Positions 1 to 12,495 of a DNA stretch of 64,000 nucleotides are shown piece after piece. The notes under the pieces are model-generated. The model worked only from the letters and a program-made list of their open reading frames with translations. It was not told the origin of the DNA and did not search any database. The number at the start of each line of letters is the position of its first letter. The stretch's first letter is position 1. The stretch is taken from NCBI RefSeq assembly GCF_000758525.1, contig NZ_CP009241.1, positions 3,100,001-3,164,000 of the forward strand, read 5' to 3'. Source of the DNA: Paenibacillus sp. FSL H7-0357. GTDB taxonomy: Bacteria; Bacillota; Bacilli; Paenibacillales; Paenibacillaceae. Position numbers and translations under genes: made by a program.

Positions 1-117
1 TTCAATATATTGATGGATTAAAGCTTGACGGTTAATACAATAATGGAATAAAGTATTAAAAGAAACTAAGTATCAAATTAAATAAAGTTTCGAATATATC
101 AAAGGGAGCAATTGAAT

Positions 118-2490
118 ATGGGACAGATGATCCGAGGATTCGCCGAGCTAAGCCCGGAGCAATACGTCGAAGCAGGAGGTAAGGGAGCGATGCTCTCCAG
201 AATGCTTCAGGCGGGATATCCTGTGCCGGAGGGATTTGTTGTCTTTCCTTCGGCCTTTGAAGGCGATAAATTAAAGGAAGAGGCTTGGACTGAAAGTGCA
301 GCCAGGTTGCGGAAAATCCGCATGTCACATAGAAATGCACGATTTGCAGTCAGATCTTCGGGCTTAAGTGAAGATTCCGCTGAGGCATCATTTGCCGGAG
401 AATTCGAAACGGTGCTGAACGTGGAGACAGACGAACAGATTCGCGAAGCTATGTACACGGTCTATCAATCAAAGGATAGCGAACGGGTTCAAGTTTACAG
501 CTCCATGCAGGACATGGACTCCTCCCATAAGGTTGCCATTGTCGTGCAGCTGATGATTCACTCGGAAATCTCCGGAGTCCTGTTCACCGCCGACCCCATT
601 ACAGGCAGCCGCACGGTTCTGCCGGGGAATTATGTCTATGGGCTGGGAGAACAGTTAGTTTCAGGGGAGAGCAACGCTTATTCCTTCACACTGGCAAGGA
701 ACCGGGGCAGATATGAAGGCCCGGATGATTTCAAGCGGTATGCAGCCAAGTTATACCGGTACGCATGCCGGCTGGAGAAGGAGCTGGGAGCTCCCCAAGA
801 TATCGAGTGGGCGGTCGCAAAGGGGCGGGTCTACCTCCTGCAGACGAGACCGGTTACGACCTTGAACCCGGGAAACCGCAATACCTTCGAGATCAACGAC
901 TCGCTGGCCGGTGATTTTCTCTGGACCAATACCAATGTGGGCGAATCCATCTCTGGTGTCTTAACACCTCTGACCTGGTCTATCCTGCGCTCCTTGGATG
1001 AAGAGTACAATATTATTCCGGGGCATTATGTAATGTCCGGCAATATTTGCGGAAGGGTGTACACTAATGTTAGTCTTTCGGTATCAATGTTCTCGGCATT
1101 TGGACTGAACACCAAGTCGATATGGAAGAAAATGAGCCGGGTGTTTGGAGAGCTTCCTGAAGGCATGGCTCTGCCGGTATATCCATTTACCAAACGGGAG
1201 CTCCTCAAGACAGTGCTTCCCAAGATGATGCACAGTATGAAACAAACTCGTAAGACCGTTAGAACCCTTCCGCAGTTCCTGGAAGATTCACCGGAGTGGT
1301 GCAGACGGCTGACAACCAGACTCCAAGCCGCAACAACCCGCAAGGAACTGCTGTCGCTCTGGAAGCAGGAGCTGTGGCCGCAGAATGTCACGGCGCTGTG
1401 GTCGGCGCTGGAAGCGCCCTCTGCCCAAATGCAGAAGTTTGAGAAGCTGCATAAGCAGCTCAGCGAGGCAGTCGGAGAAGAAAAGGCCAATATGCTGCTG
1501 TCCAACGCCGGAGAAGCCGCCCAGCTGGAAAGCCTGGGACCGCTGATCGGAATATCCAGAGTAATAAAGGGAGAAATGAGCCGGAAGGAATACCTTGTGA
1601 AGTATGGCCACCGGGGACCGAATGAAATGGAATTATCGTACCCTGACCCGGGAGAAGATGACGCGTGGCTGGACAAGCAGATCGCTGAGTTCCGCAAGGC
1701 CCCTATGGACGTGGAGGACATCCTGCAGAGACAGCGGGTCCGGAGCAGAGAAGCCTTGAAGGCGTTCGAACAGCAGTTCCCGGCAAAGGCCAAGCGGATT
1801 GCCCGGCGGATAGAGGAAGCCTCGGAGGGCCCGCGCCTGCGGGAAGCCGTACGTTCCGAATGGACCCGAACGATGCGGGTGAACCGCGCATTTGCGCTTA
1901 AAGCGGGTGAGCTTGCGGGAATTGGAGAGGATGTCTTTTTTCTTTATCTGGATGAGATTATGGATTGGCTTGCCACAGGCAATCTGACTGCTGTACAATA
2001 TTTTTCTGCACGTAAGCAAACGTATGCAAGGTATCAGTCATTGCCGCCGCTGCCCTCGATGCTCCGGGGACGTTTCGAACCGTTCAAGTGGGCGAAGGAT
2101 CCGCACCGGCGGCTGGATTACTACGATGCTTCCCAACCGGTCCCCTTATCTGAACACCCTCATGCCGAAAGGCTGAAGGGTTCTGCCGGTGCCGCAGGTA
2201 GGATTGAAGGGCGGGTGCGTGTACTGGCCAAACCGGAAGAGGGAGAGCAGTTTCAAGCCGGTGAAATTTTGGTCGCTTCGACGATCAATGTGGGCTGGAC
2301 ACCGCTGTTTCCGAGAGCTGCGGCCATTATAACCGATATCGGTGCGCCGTTGTCGCACGCGGCTATCGTAGCCAGAGAATTGGGTATCCCTGCTGTTGTT
2401 GGCTGCGGCAGCGCGACAGCAAGGTTGAAGACCGGCGACCGTGTTATTGTGGACGGGGGACAGGGAGTAGTAGAACTTATTGTGAACTGA
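118..2490 (+). CDS. PEP-utilising dikinase-like enzyme (rifampicin phosphotransferase / PEP synthase family)
   Basis: This 790-residue protein has the PPDK layout: an N-terminal ATP-grasp domain (GGKGAML near residue 20, RSSGLSEDSAEASFAGEFE near 80, DIEWAV...LLQTRPVTT near 235-250), a helical middle domain, and a C-terminal swivelling phosphohistidine domain with GAPLSHAAIVAREL. His747 is the probable phosphocarrier. Such enzymes use ATP to phosphorylate pyruvate or, in the RPH subgroup, a hydroxyl of rifamycins. It is somewhat shorter than typical RPH or PpsA proteins (about 860 residues), so the substrate is uncertain. I place the start at ATG 118 because AAGGGAG (102-108) lies 9 bases upstream; the in-frame TTG at 112 is too close. 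A TetR gene follows 61 bases later and may regulate it. Confidence 0.78.
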   Translation: MGQMIRGFAELSPEQYVEAGGKGAMLSRMLQAGYPVPEGFVVFPSAFEGDKLKEEAWTESAARLRKIRMSHRNARFAVRSSGLSEDSAEASFAGEFETVLNVETDEQIREAMYTVYQSKDSERVQVYSSMQDMDSSHKVAIVVQLMIHSEISGVLFTADPITGSRTVLPGNYVYGLGEQLVSGESNAYSFTLARNRGRYEGPDDFKRYAAKLYRYACRLEKELGAPQDIEWAVAKGRVYLLQTRPVTTLNPGNRNTFEINDSLAGDFLWTNTNVGESISGVLTPLTWSILRSLDEEYNIIPGHYVMSGNICGRVYTNVSLSVSMFSAFGLNTKSIWKKMSRVFGELPEGMALPVYPFTKRELLKTVLPKMMHSMKQTRKTVRTLPQFLEDSPEWCRRLTTRLQAATTRKELLSLWKQELWPQNVTALWSALEAPSAQMQKFEKLHKQLSEAVGEEKANMLLSNAGEAAQLESLGPLIGISRVIKGEMSRKEYLVKYGHRGPNEMELSYPDPGEDDAWLDKQIAEFRKAPMDVEDILQRQRVRSREALKAFEQQFPAKAKRIARRIEEASEGPRLREAVRSEWTRTMRVNRAFALKAGELAGIGEDVFFLYLDEIMDWLATGNLTAVQYFSARKQTYARYQSLPPLPSMLRGRFEPFKWAKDPHRRLDYYDASQPVPLSEHPHAERLKGSAGAAGRIEGRVRVLAKPEEGEQFQAGEILVASTINVGWTPLFPRAAAIITDIGAPLSHAAIVARELGIPAVVGCGSATARLKTGDRVIVDGGQGVVELIVN

Positions 2491-2551
2491 CATATGGAAA
2501 TATGGGAAAATTCATTACAAGTTAATTTTAACAGGACAGGATGTGTGTACT

Positions 2552-3151
2552 ATGCCTACAGGCGGGAAACGAAACATGGGATTGCGTGAACGTAAAAAGG
2601 CGAAGTCCATGGCAGAGGTTCAACGGCATGCCCTGCGGCTGTTCCGTGAGCAAGGCTATAAGTCAACCACTGTGGAACAGATTGCCGAAGCTGCTGAAAT
2701 TTCCTACAGCACTTTTTTTCGCTACTTCTCAAGCAAGGAGGATGTGCTGACCCGTGATAATTATGATCCTCTGCTCGTGTCTGCCTTTGAGGCACAGCCG
2801 CCCGAACTTAGTCCGCTCCAGGCGCTCAAAAACGCCATGATGTCCGAGGTGATTGATATGTCTGAAGATGAGCTGGCTACGATGCGCGAACGGAATCAGC
2901 TTGTGATTGCGATTCCCGAGCTGTGGTCAGCGATGATGAACAGCATGACGCAAATGATGCAGCTGATTGCGGAGATGGTAGCGGGGCGTGTTGGCCGTCA
3001 GCCGAATGATCTCGCAGTTCGCACTTTTGCGGGAGCGGTCATCGGTGTGAACATCTCGGTCATGCTCCATTATGCAGAACACCCGGAAGAGGATTTCGCG
3101 GCAGTGCTGGATGAAGCGCTGAGCAAGCTGGAGGACGGACTGCCGTTGTAA
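2552..3151 (+). CDS. TetR/AcrR family transcriptional regulator
   Basis: The protein has about 199 residues. The N-terminal helix-turn-helix is clear (FREQGYKSTTVEQIAEAAEI, then SYSTFFRYFSSKEDVL), matching the TetR DNA-binding domain; the rest is a helical ligand-binding domain with no recognisable specificity. Translation probably starts at ATG 2552, with AGGACAGG just upstream; GTG 2543 and ATG 2576 in the same frame are alternatives. It follows the PEP-utilising enzyme gene closely and on the same strand, so it may share its transcript and control it, possibly in response to a drug or toxin. That link is inferred from position only. Confidence 0.85.
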   Translation: MPTGGKRNMGLRERKKAKSMAEVQRHALRLFREQGYKSTTVEQIAEAAEISYSTFFRYFSSKEDVLTRDNYDPLLVSAFEAQPPELSPLQALKNAMMSEVIDMSEDELATMRERNQLVIAIPELWSAMMNSMTQMMQLIAEMVAGRVGRQPNDLAVRTFAGAVIGVNISVMLHYAEHPEEDFAAVLDEALSKLEDGLPL

Positions 3152-3287
3152 GCAACTAATTCTTTTTAGAGGTACTTTCTTTTTATGGAGAAGTAGGGTT
3201 TCACCAAGCCTTTCGGTTTGCCGGAGGGCTGTTTATGTTTTCAAATTAGCTATTGACCCGCCGGTTTATTTCTGTACCGTAAACCAT

Positions 3288-3722
3288 TTGGAATGGAGAT
3301 ATGAAGCGCCGTATGCGATGTACAATCTGTCTGACGATCCTGAAGACATTCAGGAACTGCTGGACGGCTCCTATTATGCTGTGATCAGCCCTGAGAATGA
3401 ACTGGCCGGGTTTTTCTGTTACGGGCGCTACGCGCAGGTTCCCGGTGGAATCCGTGAGGGTTTATACATAGGTGACAGAGCGCTCGATATCGGTCTTGGC
3501 TTAAAGCCGGAACTCACCGGACGAGGCAAAGGGCGCGATTTTCTGGAGTCCGGTATGGAATTTGCCCGGCGGATGTACGGTCCTGAGCGATTCAGATTAA
3601 GCGTGGCCGCGTTTAATCAGCGGGCCATTGCTTTGTATACCGGTCTTGGCTTTAAGCCGGCAGGGGAGTTCGTAAATAACAATGGAGAACACGAAATGAT
3701 GTTCTTGTTGCTGGAGATGTAG
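3288..3722 (+). CDS. GNAT family N-acetyltransferase, N-terminus missing or poorly defined
   Basis: The sequence contains a GNAT core: LKPELTGRGKGRDFLESG resembles the acetyl-CoA binding motif A, and RFRLSVAAFNQRAIALYTGLGFK is the typical motif B region. It starts at WRYEAPYAMYNL, which in related GNATs lies after the first beta strand and helix. No ATG with a ribosome binding site precedes it; the frame is open further upstream, but only TTG 3288 or rarer codons could start it. The gene may therefore be 5'-truncated, or use an unusual start. Substrate unknown. It is followed by a clear terminator. Confidence 0.6.
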   Translation: MEWRYEAPYAMYNLSDDPEDIQELLDGSYYAVISPENELAGFFCYGRYAQVPGGIREGLYIGDRALDIGLGLKPELTGRGKGRDFLESGMEFARRMYGPERFRLSVAAFNQRAIALYTGLGFKPAGEFVNNNGEHEMMFLLLEM

Positions 3723-3762
3723 ATTCAATTTGATTGAGTGCTAGTTGTTGCTGCAGGTTAAC

Positions 3763-3811
3763 CTTCTTGTGATTTGTGCTCTTTAAGAGCGGATCACACA
3801 GAAGTTTTTTT
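3763..3811 (+). terminator. Rho-independent terminator after the GNAT gene
   Basis: CTTCTTGTGAT pairs with ATCACACAGAAG, with an inner GCTCTTTAAGAGC hairpin, followed by seven T residues. Confidence 0.8.
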
Positions 3812-4001
3812 GCATTTGATTAAGGATCGTAGAGCGGGTTATCGGCGTTTGTTCACAGAAGGGACAATATCTGAGGTGTGCTTAACGCAGTGAATGTATG
3901 GATTTCTCGAGAAATATGTCAAGAAACATATGCAATCTGCTGCCGGGATCACGCGGAAAACCTAAACAAAACCTGTTTGGAAACGCTTAATGTAATATGT
4001 T

Positions 4002-4018
4002 TGTCACAAATTATAACA
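4002..4018. promoter_or_regulatory. GlnR/TnrA-type box
   Basis: TGTCACAAATTATAACA fits TGTNAN7TNACA at every fixed position. It is centred about 80 bases upstream of the predicted transcription start, a position similar to activating GlnR sites described for Paenibacillus nif promoters. This suggests nitrogen control of nifEN. Confidence 0.6.
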
Positions 4019-4055
4019 TGCACAATGACAATGTGCCTGAGTGCGCGTTTTGAGA

Positions 4056-4084
4056 TTGAACTATATTTAGAATAAAAGTAATAT
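4056..4084 (+). promoter_or_regulatory. Sigma-A type promoter of the nifEN operon
   Basis: TTGAAC and TAATAT hexamers are separated by 17 bases; the predicted transcript start is near 4091, about 90 bases before the nifE start codon. Confidence 0.55.
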
Positions 4085-4181
4085 AAATAAATAAATTTGG
4101 AATATTGACCAGCAACTGCTGGAAAGCACGCGTTACCTCAACTATTTTATGCAGGCAAAATAGAAGAAGGAGGGGTGTTCA

Positions 4182-5549
4182 ATGCCCAAAGGTATCCCGA
4201 ATCTGTACATTGAGCCTGATTGTGAGCACAACCGCCAGTTTGCTAAAGGCTGTGCCGCACCGAGCCCTGGCGAGATCACAAAGGGTTGTGTATTTCAAGG
4301 CTCCCAGGCTGTTCTGCTTCCTATCTCTGATGCCGCGCACCTGGTACACGGAACATCCGGCTGTCTTCAGAACAGTTGGAGCATGCTGGAAGCCGGTATG
4401 CCGGGAGGGCCGCTGTCGAAGTTCGGATTTTCCATGGGGCTTACGGAAATGGATATTATTCTCGGCGGGCAAAAGAAACTGTTTGAAGCTATAAACTATA
4501 TCGTGGAGCACTATCGTCCTCCCTGTATATTCGTATATGCCACCTGCATTACGATCCTCACCGCCGAAGATTTGGATACGGTGTGCCGCAAAGCCGAGAG
4601 TCTATGGAGCATACCTATCATTCCGCTGCATAATTCGGGACTCACGGGGAGCGGTAATATGGGAAACCGCCAGGCGGGCGAAGCGCTGTTCGAAAAAGTC
4701 ATTGGAACCTGTGATTCAGACCCCAGAAAATTAACCCCTTTTGATATTAATCTCATTGGTGATCATCATTTCTCCAAAGAAGGACATGAAATTGAAGCTA
4801 TGCTATCCAAAATAGGGATCCGTGTCATCTCGCGCATTGCCGGCGAATGTACGTTCAGCGAGCTGCGCTCGGCCCATCAGGCCAAACTGAATATGCTGGT
4901 GTGCAGCCGCTCGATGGTTACCTTGGCCCGGAAAATGCGTGACTCCTTCGGTATTCCTTATTTTGAAGGCTCGTTCTGCGGCTCCCGGGAGATCCGCTTC
5001 TCCCTGCGGCAGCTCTCCTTCCACTTTCAGGATGAGGGTCTGGACAAACAGTTGCACCGCTATATGCGCCGGGAAGAGGAACGCCTTAATAAGGAAATCC
5101 TCCGCCGCTACAAATCGCTCAAAGGCAAAAAGGTTGTGCTGTTCACCGACGGCATCGAAAGCTGGATCTATATCTCGCTGCTCTATGAGCTGGGGATCAA
5201 AATCGCCGCCATTGGCACGAATCAGAATGCACAGGAGGATCTGTCACGGATCAAAGAGAGGATTCATGAGGACACACTACTGGTCGTCCAAAGCGATGAA
5301 ACCCGGATTCTTAAGCTGTACCGGGAACGGAAGGCCGATCTGATGATCGTGAGCGGACGCAATGCGTTTGTGCCTCTGAAGGAAAGGATTCCTTTTATGA
5401 ACATCGATGAAGAGCAGCATGGGGGATATGCCGGTTATGATGGAGTTAGAAGATTTGCTCAGGGTCTAATGGATACCCTTGAGCAGCCCATCTGGAAAAT
5501 AATCCGCCGGCGTTCACCGTGGGAGGTGGAAAGCTATGGACAAGGCTGA
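4182..5549 (+). CDS. nifE: Nitrogenase cofactor scaffold subunit NifE (NifE/VnfE family)
   Basis: The 455-residue protein belongs to the nitrogenase component 1 superfamily. With NifN it forms the scaffold on which the NifB product matures before transfer to nitrogenase. The expected cluster ligands are present: Cys36 (ITKGCVF), Cys61 (GTSGCLQNSW) and Cys122 (YATCITI). Cys241 (LNMLVCSRSM) matches the cofactor-site cysteine of NifE. The motif LVCSRSMVTLARKM separates it from catalytic NifD/AnfD, which are longer. The start has a strong AGGAGGGG site. The gene overlaps nifN by 14 bases, implying translational coupling. Given the anf genes downstream, this EN pair probably serves FeFe-cofactor assembly, but could be shared with another nitrogenase elsewhere in the genome. 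Confidence 0.9.
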   Translation: MPKGIPNLYIEPDCEHNRQFAKGCAAPSPGEITKGCVFQGSQAVLLPISDAAHLVHGTSGCLQNSWSMLEAGMPGGPLSKFGFSMGLTEMDIILGGQKKLFEAINYIVEHYRPPCIFVYATCITILTAEDLDTVCRKAESLWSIPIIPLHNSGLTGSGNMGNRQAGEALFEKVIGTCDSDPRKLTPFDINLIGDHHFSKEGHEIEAMLSKIGIRVISRIAGECTFSELRSAHQAKLNMLVCSRSMVTLARKMRDSFGIPYFEGSFCGSREIRFSLRQLSFHFQDEGLDKQLHRYMRREEERLNKEILRRYKSLKGKKVVLFTDGIESWIYISLLYELGIKIAAIGTNQNAQEDLSRIKERIHEDTLLVVQSDETRILKLYRERKADLMIVSGRNAFVPLKERIPFMNIDEEQHGGYAGYDGVRRFAQGLMDTLEQPIWKIIRRRSPWEVESYGQG

Positions 5550-6852
5550 CAGAGCAGCCTCGAAGCCGCTGTCTGTCAATCCCTTTCAGACCAGCCAATC
5601 GGTTGGCGGTGTGCTTGCGCTACAAGGGATCTACCGTGCCGTACCGGTTCTGCATGGTGCGCAGGGCTGCGCGGAATCAGTGAAAACGGTGCTATCCCGC
5701 CATTTCCGCGAACCGATTTCGCTGCAGAACATTGCCATCCATGAGCAGAATTTGATTTTTGGGGGTGGGGATGGCATCCGCGAGATGATCCGGCTGGTCA
5801 TGGAGAGGCATCATCCGGATGTTGTCGCGCTGATAGGCACCTCCCTGACAGAGGTAGTGGGCGAGGATCTACTGGGAACCGCTGAAACTTATTACAGGCA
5901 GCATAAGGAGATGTTCAAAGATAAGCTGATGTGCGGGTTGTACCTCCCCGACTATGAGGGCTCTCTGGAATCGGGTTATGCCAAAACGGTGTTTGCCGTG
6001 ATCCAAAAAGTCATCCGAAGTCGCGGAAGGCTGTCACGGAAGAAGAAGCGGGGCCGAATCAATCTGCTGCCGGGATCTCATCTGACACCGGGGGATGTGA
6101 TGGAGCTGAAGGAAATGATAGCTTCTTTTGACATCGAGGTTATCGTCCTGCCGGATTTGTCCTCCTCGCTCACCGGGCATTTAATGACAGGGCATACTGC
6201 ACTCTCCCGGGGAGGCATTCCGTTGGATTATTTACGGGAGATGCTTACGAGCACGTATACGGTTGCGATCGGCAGCTCGATGGAGCCTTGTGCGAGACTG
6301 CTGCAGGAGGAACTGCAAATCCCTTATCAGATGTTTCACGGTGTAACCGGCCTGCGGGAAAGTGATGAATTCTTCCTGTTCCTCCGGCAGTTCAGCCAGA
6401 GTGAAGGACAGAATAAATACCGCTGGCAGCGGCAGTTCCTGCTCGATTGCTTGCTGGATACCCGTTCGGTCTTTAGAGGGAAACGGATTCTTGCCGCGCT
6501 TGAGCCCGATCATCTGGTTGCGCTGTACCAATGTCTCTCGGAACTCGGAATCAAGTCCTTCGGCGCGGTCATCTCCGCCGCTTCACCGGCTGTGGCTGTG
6601 ATCCCGGAAGCGGTGCAGGTTGGCGATCTGGAGGATCTGGAGCGGATGGCCGCCGGGGGTGCCGACCTGTGGCTGAGCAATTCATACGGAGAGCAGACCG
6701 CGCTTAAGAGCGGCATTCCGTACTTTCCGTTGGGCTTCCCTGTCTTTAACCGCTTTGGGTCACCGGCCAACGTTTCGGTTGGTTACCGGGGAACGGCCGA
6801 TCTGCTGAACCAAATCGCTAATATTATGAATAGCAAGGAGAGGATCAGCTGA
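5536..6852 (+). CDS. nifN: Nitrogenase cofactor scaffold subunit NifN
   Basis: This 438-residue protein is the beta-like partner of NifE. The N-terminal KPLSVNPFQTSQSVGGVLAL and VPVLHGAQGCAESVK segments are typical of NifN, and Cys45 corresponds to its conserved cluster ligand. The other two P-cluster cysteines found in NifK/AnfK are absent, as expected for NifN. The gene starts inside the 3' end of nifE, and its TGA overlaps the ATG of the next gene (TGATG), so the three genes form a tightly coupled unit. The product would form an alpha2beta2 scaffold in the cytoplasm. Confidence 0.88.
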   Translation: MDKADRAASKPLSVNPFQTSQSVGGVLALQGIYRAVPVLHGAQGCAESVKTVLSRHFREPISLQNIAIHEQNLIFGGGDGIREMIRLVMERHHPDVVALIGTSLTEVVGEDLLGTAETYYRQHKEMFKDKLMCGLYLPDYEGSLESGYAKTVFAVIQKVIRSRGRLSRKKKRGRINLLPGSHLTPGDVMELKEMIASFDIEVIVLPDLSSSLTGHLMTGHTALSRGGIPLDYLREMLTSTYTVAIGSSMEPCARLLQEELQIPYQMFHGVTGLRESDEFFLFLRQFSQSEGQNKYRWQRQFLLDCLLDTRSVFRGKRILAALEPDHLVALYQCLSELGIKSFGAVISAASPAVAVIPEAVQVGDLEDLERMAAGGADLWLSNSYGEQTALKSGIPYFPLGFPVFNRFGSPANVSVGYRGTADLLNQIANIMNSKERIS

Positions 6853-7250
6853 TGAAGATAGCCTTTGCGTCCAACGAGGGCAGAGCTCTGGATTGTCATT
6901 TCGGGCAGTGCACATCATTTTCCATTTTTGATTTCGGGGAGAAGGGATACCGCTTGCTGGAGACAAGGCCGCTTCCGGCCCCGCAGCCGGAGACGGAGGA
7001 ATGCGATAAATTCCAGCAGAGGGTGGATCTTATTCAGGATTGTACGGTTTTATTAGTAGTGAAGATTGGCGGTGATGCCACTAAAACAGTCTTGAAAGCA
7101 GGCATTATCCTCCTGCAGTCCGAACAGGGGAGCGAGATTATCCCGCAGCTTGAACAACTAGGGCGGATGCTGAAGGAGCGTCCGCCCCTGTGGCTGGTCA
7201 AAGCTTTGAAACGGGGGCAGGGACTGGGGCGAGCGGATCATCTATTATGA
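6852..7250 (+). CDS. nifX: NifX/NafY-type dinitrogenase cofactor-binding protein, probably frameshifted near its end
   Basis: The protein begins MKIAFASNEG and carries HFGQCTSFSIFDF, characteristic of the NifX/NifB-C-terminal/NafY cofactor-binding fold. Such proteins carry or store NifB-co or the cofactor during transfer between NifEN and apo-nitrogenase. As written it is 132 residues and stops at 7248-7250. In another frame, open from 7210 to 7338, a protein-like stretch continues (ERIIYYDGESMLDPFLVGDG, then ICAIEQMEFHRRLSE). Removing one G from the GGGGG run at 7213-7217 joins the two into a product of about 161 residues. A real frameshift, a sequencing error or a programmed shift are all possible. 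Confidence 0.75.
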   Translation: MKIAFASNEGRALDCHFGQCTSFSIFDFGEKGYRLLETRPLPAPQPETEECDKFQQRVDLIQDCTVLLVVKIGGDATKTVLKAGIILLQSEQGSEIIPQLEQLGRMLKERPPLWLVKALKRGQGLGRADHLL

Positions 7251-7338
7251 TGGCGAAAGTATGCTGGACCCCTTTTTAGTCGGTGACGGCATCTGTGCAA
7301 TCGAACAGATGGAGTTTCACCGGCGGTTGAGCGAATAG
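7210..7338 (+). other. Out-of-frame coding remnant, probable true C-terminus of the NifX-like protein
   Basis: The frame has no good start codon and runs directly out of the nifX-like gene. Its translation is rich in ordinary protein features (YYDGESMLDPFLVGDG, EQMEFHRRL) and ends at TAG just before the terminator, as the real end of the cistron would. It lies one base away from the nifX frame across a G5 tract. Confidence 0.5.
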
Positions 7339-7346
7339 CAGAACAC

Positions 7347-7387
7347 AAAACGGGTGCTGTCCTTTGTCAAGGGCGGCACCCGTTTCT
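7347..7387. terminator. Bidirectional terminator between the nifENX operon and the ferredoxin gene
   Basis: AAAACGGGTGC pairs with GGCACCCGTTT. A-rich and T-rich flanks allow use from both strands, which fits the convergent genes. Confidence 0.75.
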
Positions 7388-7418
7388 GCTTATGAGGGCA
7401 CGATCATGAAATGAATCT

Positions 7419-7652
7419 TTAGGCAAAAGGAATGGCGGCAATCTGGATGCAGTGGGTTGGACAGCTGTCAAAGGCTTCCTGCAATTCTTCGTGCAGATCC
7501 TGTTCAATGGCTGTTATGCCCCGATTCTTGTCTCCTTCATAGATCACTCCGGCAATTCCGCTGTAGTCCAGATCGAAAATGTCAGGAGCTGCGGAGTTGC
7601 AGGCGCCGCAAGCGATACAGGCCTCCTGGTTGACACTGGCAAATTGACTCAT
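7419..7652 (-). CDS. fer: Single-cluster 4Fe-4S ferredoxin
   Basis: The 77-residue protein has CIACGAC in its N-terminal third and SCPTHCIQIAA near the end, giving the three-plus-one cysteine pattern of Bacillus Fer-type [4Fe-4S] ferredoxins. Such proteins are low-potential electron carriers in the cytoplasm. I chose ATG 7652 because AGAGGAGAG precedes it at good distance. It lies between the nifENX operon and anfHDGK, so it is a plausible electron donor to AnfH or to cofactor assembly, though similar ferredoxins also have general roles. About 440 bases separate it from the divergent anfH. Confidence 0.85.
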   Translation of the reverse strand: MSQFASVNQEACIACGACNSAAPDIFDLDYSGIAGVIYEGDKNRGITAIEQDLHEELQEAFDSCPTHCIQIAAIPFA

Positions 7653-10624
<2,972 letters not shown>

Positions 10625-10642
10625 GTATAGGGAGGAGAGCCC

Positions 10643-10993
10643 ATGGAAGAGTTGATGAAAGAGAGAGTTGCACAGCTGGAAAATTATATTTTGAAGCATT
10701 GTTTATGGCAGTTTCATTCCCGCACCTGGGACAGGGAGAAGCAGAACGAGGGCGTTCTTTCAAAGACCATGCAGATTCTGTGCGATGAACCCGTGGACAA
10801 AGGAACCCCCGCAGACCGCTGCTATTGGGTAGATGCCGTAGTTCTGGCGGAAGAGTACAAGAAGCGGTTCTCGTGGCTTGCGGCTTTGGACAAAACGGAA
10901 ATTAAGCTGTTGATGCAAGGGCTGAAGGAACGGATCGATTATGTAACCATTACCGGATCGCTGAACAAAGAGTTGACCGTCAAGCAATATTAA
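10643..10993 (+). CDS. anfG: Fe-only nitrogenase delta subunit (AnfG)
   Basis: The 116-residue protein is the small delta subunit found only in V- and Fe-type nitrogenases. Landmarks are an N-terminal helix (ERVAQLENYILKHCLWQFHSR), TWDREKQNEGVL and WLAALDKTEIKLLMQGLKERIDYVTI. It is a little shorter than Azotobacter AnfG (about 132 residues). It sits between anfD and anfK in the usual order, 18 bases after anfD, with GGGAGGAG before its ATG. The delta subunit caps the alpha subunit and is needed for a stable, active complex. Its presence confirms an alternative nitrogenase. Confidence 0.94.
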   Translation: MEELMKERVAQLENYILKHCLWQFHSRTWDREKQNEGVLSKTMQILCDEPVDKGTPADRCYWVDAVVLAEEYKKRFSWLAALDKTEIKLLMQGLKERIDYVTITGSLNKELTVKQY

Positions 10994-11042
10994 TTCGTCG
11001 TCAGCTCTACAACAGGTCCAGTCAAGGTGGACGCGCACATGA

Positions 11043-12452
<1,410 letters not shown>

Positions 12453-12495
12453 GACCTGCGTTACCCAGGACTATATACGGGAAGGGTGAATCGTT

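Larger units (their letters stand above)
3812..4181 (+). promoter_or_regulatory. Upstream region of the nifEN operon
   Basis: This gene-free stretch holds the regulatory signals for nifE. An exact match to the GlnR/TnrA consensus TGTNAN7TNACA occurs at 4002-4018 (TGTCA, 7 bases, TAACA). Downstream is a sigma-A type promoter, TTGAAC (4056-4061), 17-base spacer, TAATAT (4079-4084). A strong ribosome binding site, GAAGGAGGGG, precedes ATG 4182. I see no convincing coding sequence here. Confidence 0.75.

Noticed and set aside
118..2490. Firm assignment as rifampicin phosphotransferase
   Set aside because: Shorter than known RPH enzymes and the substrate-binding domain cannot be judged by eye; kept as a family-level call.
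3878..4075. 65-codon open frame upstream of nifE
   Set aside because: No ribosome binding site and it overlaps the GlnR box and promoter; composition is not protein-like.
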